A DNA stretch of 64,000 nucleotides from Nocardia harenae NBRC 108248. GTDB taxonomy: Bacteria; Actinomycetota; Actinomycetes; Mycobacteriales; Mycobacteriaceae. The translations under genes and the position numbers were made by a program. The first letter of the stretch is position 1; every line of letters starts with the position of its first letter. Positions 59,877 to 64,000 of the stretch are shown one piece after another. The notes under the pieces are model-generated. The model searched no databases, was not told the DNA's origin, and saw nothing but the letters and a program-made list of their open reading frames with translations. The stretch is from NCBI RefSeq assembly GCF_001612885.1, contig NZ_BDBH01000004.1, positions 372,001-436,000 on the forward strand. Direction: 5' to 3'.

Positions 59877-61331
59877 CTAGGCTGTGAGGTGCTGGATGTG
59901 GCGCCGGAGCCGGTGCTGGGCCAGCCCCTCGTCGCCGACCAGAACCGCTTCCACGATCCGCTGATGCACCCTGCCACCGTCGCCGTTGCCGCCGTTGCCG
60001 GTGCATGCCGCGCCCTGGCCGCCCTCGGCCCCCCGATGCCGGGCCCAGAGCTCGGTCAGGATGCCGAGGAAGATCTCCAGCACCGGATTCTCCGACAGCT
60101 TCGCCAGCCCGGCATGGAACCCGTCGCCGGCAGCCGCCTGCCCCAGCCCCGCCACCACCGCCGGATCGTCGCGACGCGCCAGCACCCGCCCCAGCGCCCC
60201 CACCTCGACCGTCTCGCGCACCACCACCAGGTCCTCGGCGCTCACCCGCCGATAACTCAGGTACAACGCGATCGTCTCCATACTCGCCCGCGGATCCGGC
60301 GCCGTCACCACCAGCCCACCGCCCGGCCCCCGCCGCATCCGCGCGACCGAGTGGTACTCGAGCAACCGCACCGCCTCCCGCAGCACCGCCCGCGACACCC
60401 CGTGCCGCGCCAGCAGATCCGCCTCCGACCCCAGCACCTGCCCCACCGGCCAGCCACGCCGGGTGATCTCGTCGTGAATCCGCCCCGCCACCACCTCGGC
60501 CAGCTTCGCCCCCGGCTCACTGGGCTGGCGCGTCGCCACCCCCGTACGCACCCGCCGCGTCCGCCGCTCCAGCAGCCACGCCGACACCCTCCGCAGGTGG
60601 TCGGCCGACGCCGCCTGGGCCCGCCCCCCGTCTCCGGAGATCACCGCCTCCACGATCTCGAGGTGGGTCGTGTGCGCGTGCGCCTTCCCCCGCGTCACCT
60701 CGTCCCGCGACACCAACCGCGTCGCGTGTGCGTACCGCGCGGTCAGCCGGGCCAGCACATCGACGAACAACCCCAGCACCGGATTCCCCGACGACTCGCC
60801 GACCAGCACGTGCAATACGTCCTGCGCGAAGATTCCGGGCTCGGCCGCCCGCTGCTGCTCCTCGGCCAGGCACTCGCGCAACCGCAGCACCCCGTCCTCA
60901 TCGATCCGCGCCGCCGCCAAGCCGGCAGCCAGCGGCTCCAGCAGCAACCGCGCGAACATCAAGTCCTCGACCGTGGTGCCGATGTACTCGAGGAAGATCA
61001 CCAACGCACGCGTCGCCGGTATCGCGTCCGGCGCTCGCACCAGCAACCCACCGTTCGGCCCCCGCCGCATCCGCGCGACCTGGTGATGCTCGGCCAGCCG
61101 CACCGCCTCCCGCAGCACCGACCGGGACACCCCGTAGCGCACCCGGAGATCCTGCTCCGACCCCAGCACCGCCCCCACCGGCCAGCCCCGGCCGATGATC
61201 TCGCCCTCGATTCGCCGTGCTACCTGCGACGCCAGCTTCCCCACGCCGACCGAGCCGGGGGCGGAGACGGGGTCGTCGAAGTCGGCGCCTACGGGGGCAC
61301 CCGTTGTTGAGCTCGGCACGACGCCCCTCAC
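59877..61331 (-). CDS. GntR/FadR-type regulator with tandem duplication
   Basis: 484 residues, double the usual 240. Two copies of the same wHTH plus FCD-type domain occur: copy 1 with GWPVGAVLGSEQDL and SRSVLREAVRL, copy 2 (from about residue 275) with GWPVGQVLGSEADL and SRAVLREAVRL; both share VARMRRGPNGGLLV/VARMRRGPGGGLVV wings. An internal duplication is therefore clear. It may bind two half-sites from one chain. GTG start. Beyond it (61332-61481) is a gap before the CoA-transferase. Its target is unknown, possibly the neighbouring P450 or CoA-transferase. Confidence 0.86.
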   Translation of the reverse strand: MRGVVPSSTTGAPVGADFDDPVSAPGSVGVGKLASQVARRIEGEIIGRGWPVGAVLGSEQDLRVRYGVSRSVLREAVRLAEHHQVARMRRGPNGGLLVRAPDAIPATRALVIFLEYIGTTVEDLMFARLLLEPLAAGLAAARIDEDGVLRLRECLAEEQQRAAEPGIFAQDVLHVLVGESSGNPVLGLFVDVLARLTARYAHATRLVSRDEVTRGKAHAHTTHLEIVEAVISGDGGRAQAASADHLRRVSAWLLERRTRRVRTGVATRQPSEPGAKLAEVVAGRIHDEITRRGWPVGQVLGSEADLLARHGVSRAVLREAVRLLEYHSVARMRRGPGGGLVVTAPDPRASMETIALYLSYRRVSAEDLVVVRETVEVGALGRVLARRDDPAVVAGLGQAAAGDGFHAGLAKLSENPVLEIFLGILTELWARHRGAEGGQGAACTGNGGNGDGGRVHQRIVEAVLVGDEGLAQHRLRRHIQHLTA

Positions 61332-61481
61332 GTTCGTATGTCAGGAGCCCTTATTGTAGTCGTAACCGGCTTTGCACCGTAAAGTCGACGCAGCGAGGCG
61401 GAATCAGCTGACTGAATCGGTAGTTCCGTGCGCAGCGGCGTCAGCTCCCTCCGGGCGGCACCGTGCCCGCCCGGGCTCCGG

Positions 61482-63746
61482 TCAGTGTGACCAGCCCGCG
61501 GGAATCACCGGCCCGGCCACGACCTTGCCGTCGTACAGCGCGTCGATGGAATCGGGCGAGTAGCCGAGTTCGGTCAGCACCTCGCGGGTCTGCTGGCCGA
61601 TGATCGGCGCCGCGCGGTCGAATCGGAGGTCGAAATCGGGGAAGTGCCAGTAGGCGCCGGGCTGTTCCATCCGGCCGAAGAAGGCGTGGTCGTATCCGAC
61701 GATGAGCCCCGCTTCGATGTTCTCCGGGCGATCGAAGAACTCGAATTGATATTCTTCGCGCACGAGTTCCGCGGGAATTCCGCGAGTCGCGAGCCGCTCC
61801 AGCAGTTCGCCGGATTCGTATTTCAGAATCGCGCCTGCGATATCGGAATCCGTGCCCGCGCCGACCGCGGCACGCAATTCGGCCAGTTGCTCGCCGGACT
61901 CGGTCACGACCGCGATCCATCCGTCCGCCGCTTCATAAATACGATTTCCGGGCCCGTATCCGACCTGTTCCGCGTCGAATCGCGGATAGGGAGCCAGGGT
62001 GTCGTCGGCCAGCCGCAGGAAGGTTTCGCTCTGGGTCATCGTGGTGGAGCGCAGCAGCGAGCCCTTGACCGTGGTCGAGCGACCGGTCCGGGCACGGTGG
62101 TAGAGCGCGAGCATCGTGCCGACGAACGAGGTCAGGGCGGTCTGCACGTCGAGCGTGCCGAGCCGGGAGAACTGCGGGGGATTGCCGGTCCCGCCGTTCT
62201 CGACTTCCCAGCCGCCCAGCGCCTGGAAGACCGAGTCGTACCCGGGGTTGTCGGTCTTCCCGCCCCGCTCGCCGTAGCTGGAGACGTAGCCGAACACCAC
62301 GTCCGGGTTGATCCGCCGGATCGTTTCCTCGTCGATGCCGTTCTTGACCGCAGCGCGCGCCCGCTGGTTGTGGTGCACGACATCGGCCCACTCGACCAGC
62401 CGGCGCAGCACGCCCTGGCCGTCCTCGGAGGTGATGTCGAGGGCGATGGCGCGTTTGTTGCGCGAGCAGGCTTCCCAGAAACACGCCTTGTAGCGCAGCC
62501 GATCGCCGGAGACCGGTTCGACCTTGATGACGTCGGCGCCGAGGTCGGCCATGAGCATGGGAGCCATCGGACCGGCGAGGAACGACCCGAGGTCGAGAAT
62601 CTTCAGCCCGGAGAGCGGCAGGTCGGGCCCGGGGGTGGTGGCCGTCGTGGCGCGGGCGGGCGCGGCCGCGGCGAGTTCCGCGGCGTCGTCCTGCCCGAGC
62701 AGCGGAGCGGGGCCGCGCACCCGCAGCGGCGGCTCGATCTCGAAGGGCAGCCCTGGCTGCCGGATCCGTCCGTGCTCCGGGTCGTCGAGGGTGACGGTGT
62801 AGTCGTTGGCGAGCACGTCGGGATCCCGGAGCAGCTCGCCCAGGTGCAGCGCGGGCTCGACCGCGATATCGGCGCCACGCAGCGCCGCGAGCCACTCGGA
62901 GCTGGGGCGCAGGCGCACCAGCGACCGGAATTCGTCGCCCCCCGGGGTGATCGACTCCGCTTCGGCTCCGAGTTCGGACACCAGCTCGCGGACCAGGGGG
63001 ATGGATCGGAGCGGAACCTTCTCGCCCGGGTTCATCAGCTGCAGCCACACCCCGTCGCCGCACTCGTAGAGGGCCGTGGTCGGTGCGGTCTCGTATTTGG
63101 TGAGGAACAGCTCGGGGATGGGATTCGACGCTCGATTCCAGAACAGCGAGACCGTGTTGAGCATGCCCTGCAGCAGGCTGGTGTGCACGCTGCCGCCCCG
63201 CCCGGTCTGCTCCCGCACCAGCAGCCGGGCCAGGATCCCGCCCGCCGCGAGCGCCGAGGCGCCCCAGCTCGGCAGCGGGAAACGCATCGGAATGGGGCCG
63301 TCGCGATGGCCGAGGGCCTCGCCCATCAGCCCCGATCGCGCCTGGACCAGGAGATCGTGCCCCGGCAGTTCGGCGTCGGGGTGGTTGACCGGGTAGCCGG
63401 TCACCGAGCACACCACCAGGGCGGGGAACCGGTTCCCGAGCGTCTCCGGGTCGAGGCCGTGCCCGCGGGCGACGGCGGGGGTGTACCCGTGCACCAGGAC
63501 GTCGGCCCCGGCCAGCAGGGATTCGAGGGTGGCCCGCCCCTCCGGGGTCTCCAGATCGGCGATCACGCTGCGCTTGCTGCGGTTGAGCGTCGGGAAGGCA
63601 GAGGTTGCGCGAGCGGGGTCGCCGGAGCGGGATTCCACCTTGACGACCTCGGCACCGGCTTCGGCCAGCGTGCGGGTGGCGGCGGGCCCGGCTAGCCCGG
63701 TGGTGAGGTCGACGACCCGCAGGCCCTCGAGGATACCGTCGGTCAT
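61482..63746 (-). CDS. Double-domain CaiB/BaiF (family III) CoA-transferase
   Basis: 754 residues, two family III domains in one chain: residues 1-350 begin LRVVDLTTGLAGPAATRTLAEAG, the second from about 378 begins LKILDLGSFLAGPMAPMLMADLG. Both keep the catalytic Asp (Asp131 in LPGHDLLVQARSG and Asp504 in NPGYDSVFQALGG), so both halves may be active. It moves CoA between acyl donors and acids without ATP. ATG 63746. It is followed in the same direction by no close gene (GntR is 150 bp downstream). Upstream lies the isochorismatase-like gene, 42 bp away, probably the same unit. Confidence 0.87.
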   Translation of the reverse strand: MTDGILEGLRVVDLTTGLAGPAATRTLAEAGAEVVKVESRSGDPARATSAFPTLNRSKRSVIADLETPEGRATLESLLAGADVLVHGYTPAVARGHGLDPETLGNRFPALVVCSVTGYPVNHPDAELPGHDLLVQARSGLMGEALGHRDGPIPMRFPLPSWGASALAAGGILARLLVREQTGRGGSVHTSLLQGMLNTVSLFWNRASNPIPELFLTKYETAPTTALYECGDGVWLQLMNPGEKVPLRSIPLVRELVSELGAEAESITPGGDEFRSLVRLRPSSEWLAALRGADIAVEPALHLGELLRDPDVLANDYTVTLDDPEHGRIRQPGLPFEIEPPLRVRGPAPLLGQDDAAELAAAAPARATTATTPGPDLPLSGLKILDLGSFLAGPMAPMLMADLGADVIKVEPVSGDRLRYKACFWEACSRNKRAIALDITSEDGQGVLRRLVEWADVVHHNQRARAAVKNGIDEETIRRINPDVVFGYVSSYGERGGKTDNPGYDSVFQALGGWEVENGGTGNPPQFSRLGTLDVQTALTSFVGTMLALYHRARTGRSTTVKGSLLRSTTMTQSETFLRLADDTLAPYPRFDAEQVGYGPGNRIYEAADGWIAVVTESGEQLAELRAAVGAGTDSDIAGAILKYESGELLERLATRGIPAELVREEYQFEFFDRPENIEAGLIVGYDHAFFGRMEQPGAYWHFPDFDLRFDRAAPIIGQQTREVLTELGYSPDSIDALYDGKVVAGPVIPAGWSH

Positions 63747-63788
63747 AGGGAAGTTCCTCGTCGTGGTTCGAGCTCGGAGGGCGGGTGG

Positions 63789-64000
63789 TCAGCGCGCGGG
63801 GGAGGCCGCGGCGTGCAACTCTTTCTGCAGCGTCGAGCTGTCGGTGATGGTCGCGAGCAGCGGCAGATGCATCGTTACCTGCATCCGGTGGGTCTCCGCG
63901 GTGCCGCCCGCCGTGCAGTCCTCCACCAGGATCACGTCGTAGCCGTGCGCGATCGCCTCGGTGGCGGCGCCGGGCAGGGCGATATTCGTGGAGACGCCGG
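63789..64000 (-). CDS. Isochorismatase-like cysteine hydrolase, 3' end only
   Basis: The 5' end lies beyond the window. The minus-strand frame reads VSTNIALPGAATEAIAHGYD, then ILVEDCTAGGTAETHRMQ, the characteristic C-terminal part of the family (VSTN region with the cis-peptide and GG/E-x-H segment), and ends at the TGA at 63789. The start residue and catalytic Cys region cannot be seen completely. Members hydrolyse amides or N-carbamoyl groups, or isochorismate. It precedes the CoA-transferase by 42 bp on the same strand. Confidence 0.72.
   Translation of the reverse strand, partial: GVSTNIALPGAATEAIAHGYDVILVEDCTAGGTAETHRMQVTMHLPLLATITDSSTLQKELHAAASPAR

Overview
The window is high-GC DNA with long, tightly packed genes, frequent ATGA/GTGA start-stop overlaps, GTG starts and many TetR-, PucR- and GntR-type regulators. 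Together with two mycofactocin-type short-chain dehydrogenases (SDRs) and many FadE-like acyl-CoA dehydrogenases, this points to an actinobacterium of the mycolate group (Nocardia/Rhodococcus-like). No rRNA, tRNA, CRISPR array, phage or insertion-sequence gene was seen. It reads as a catabolic chromosomal region for lipid-, ketone- and terpenoid-like compounds.

Layout. (1) 1-5092, + strand: a HyuA-type subunit (5' end outside the window), a HyuB subunit with a fused C-terminal acetone-carboxylase-gamma-like domain, a possible 37-codon bridging ORF and an SDR, closed by a 15-bp stem terminator. (2) 5232-20416, + strand: a promoter with a perfect 20-bp palindrome over its -10, then about 15 kb of co-directional, mostly overlapping genes: alpha/beta hydrolase, Baeyer-Villiger monooxygenase (BVMO), APH-type kinase, mycofactocin-type SDR, 3-Cys ferredoxin, P450, CoA ligase, acyl-CoA dehydrogenase, SDR, DUF35 protein, thiolase-like protein, two more acyl-CoA dehydrogenases and a terminal TetR. 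The inferred logic is oxidation of an alcohol to a ketone, Baeyer-Villiger oxidation, ester or lactone hydrolysis, CoA activation and chain shortening. The kinase plus an ACAD11-like dehydrogenase suggests a phosphorylated hydroxyacyl-CoA step. (3) 20.5-27.8 kb: small regulator/enzyme units (SDR/TetR, MerR, PucR, cyclophilin-like lipoprotein, alcohol dehydrogenase with a coupled 43-residue ORF, carboxymuconolactone decarboxylase (CMD)-type lipoprotein, XRE regulator).

(4) 27.8-40.3 kb: a probable terpenoid-alcohol cluster. A linalool dehydratase/isomerase-like protein with an N-terminal membrane region, flanked by two tiny ORFs, and an operon of aldehyde dehydrogenase, CtaG-like membrane protein, zinc alcohol dehydrogenase and ADP-forming acyl-CoA synthetase are both preceded by nearly the same 29-bp dyad, so they look like one regulon. 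A thiolase/enoyl-CoA hydratase fusion follows. (5) 40.3-50.6 kb: regulators with acyl-CoA dehydrogenase, NTF2-like protein, hydrolase, metallo-beta-lactamase (MBL)-fold hydrolase, a C-terminally truncated AMP-ligase and an SDR; a 36-bp palindrome lies upstream of the dehydrogenase. (6) 51.2-64 kb: mycofactocin-type SDR, amidohydrolase, TetR, acyl-CoA dehydrogenase, thioesterase, aldehyde dehydrogenase, a divergent ferredoxin/P450 pair with three serial palindromes between them, a tandem-duplicated GntR regulator, a double CaiB/BaiF CoA-transferase and the 3' end of an isochorismatase-like hydrolase.

All functions are inferred from sequence motifs and context; no substrate can be assigned with certainty.
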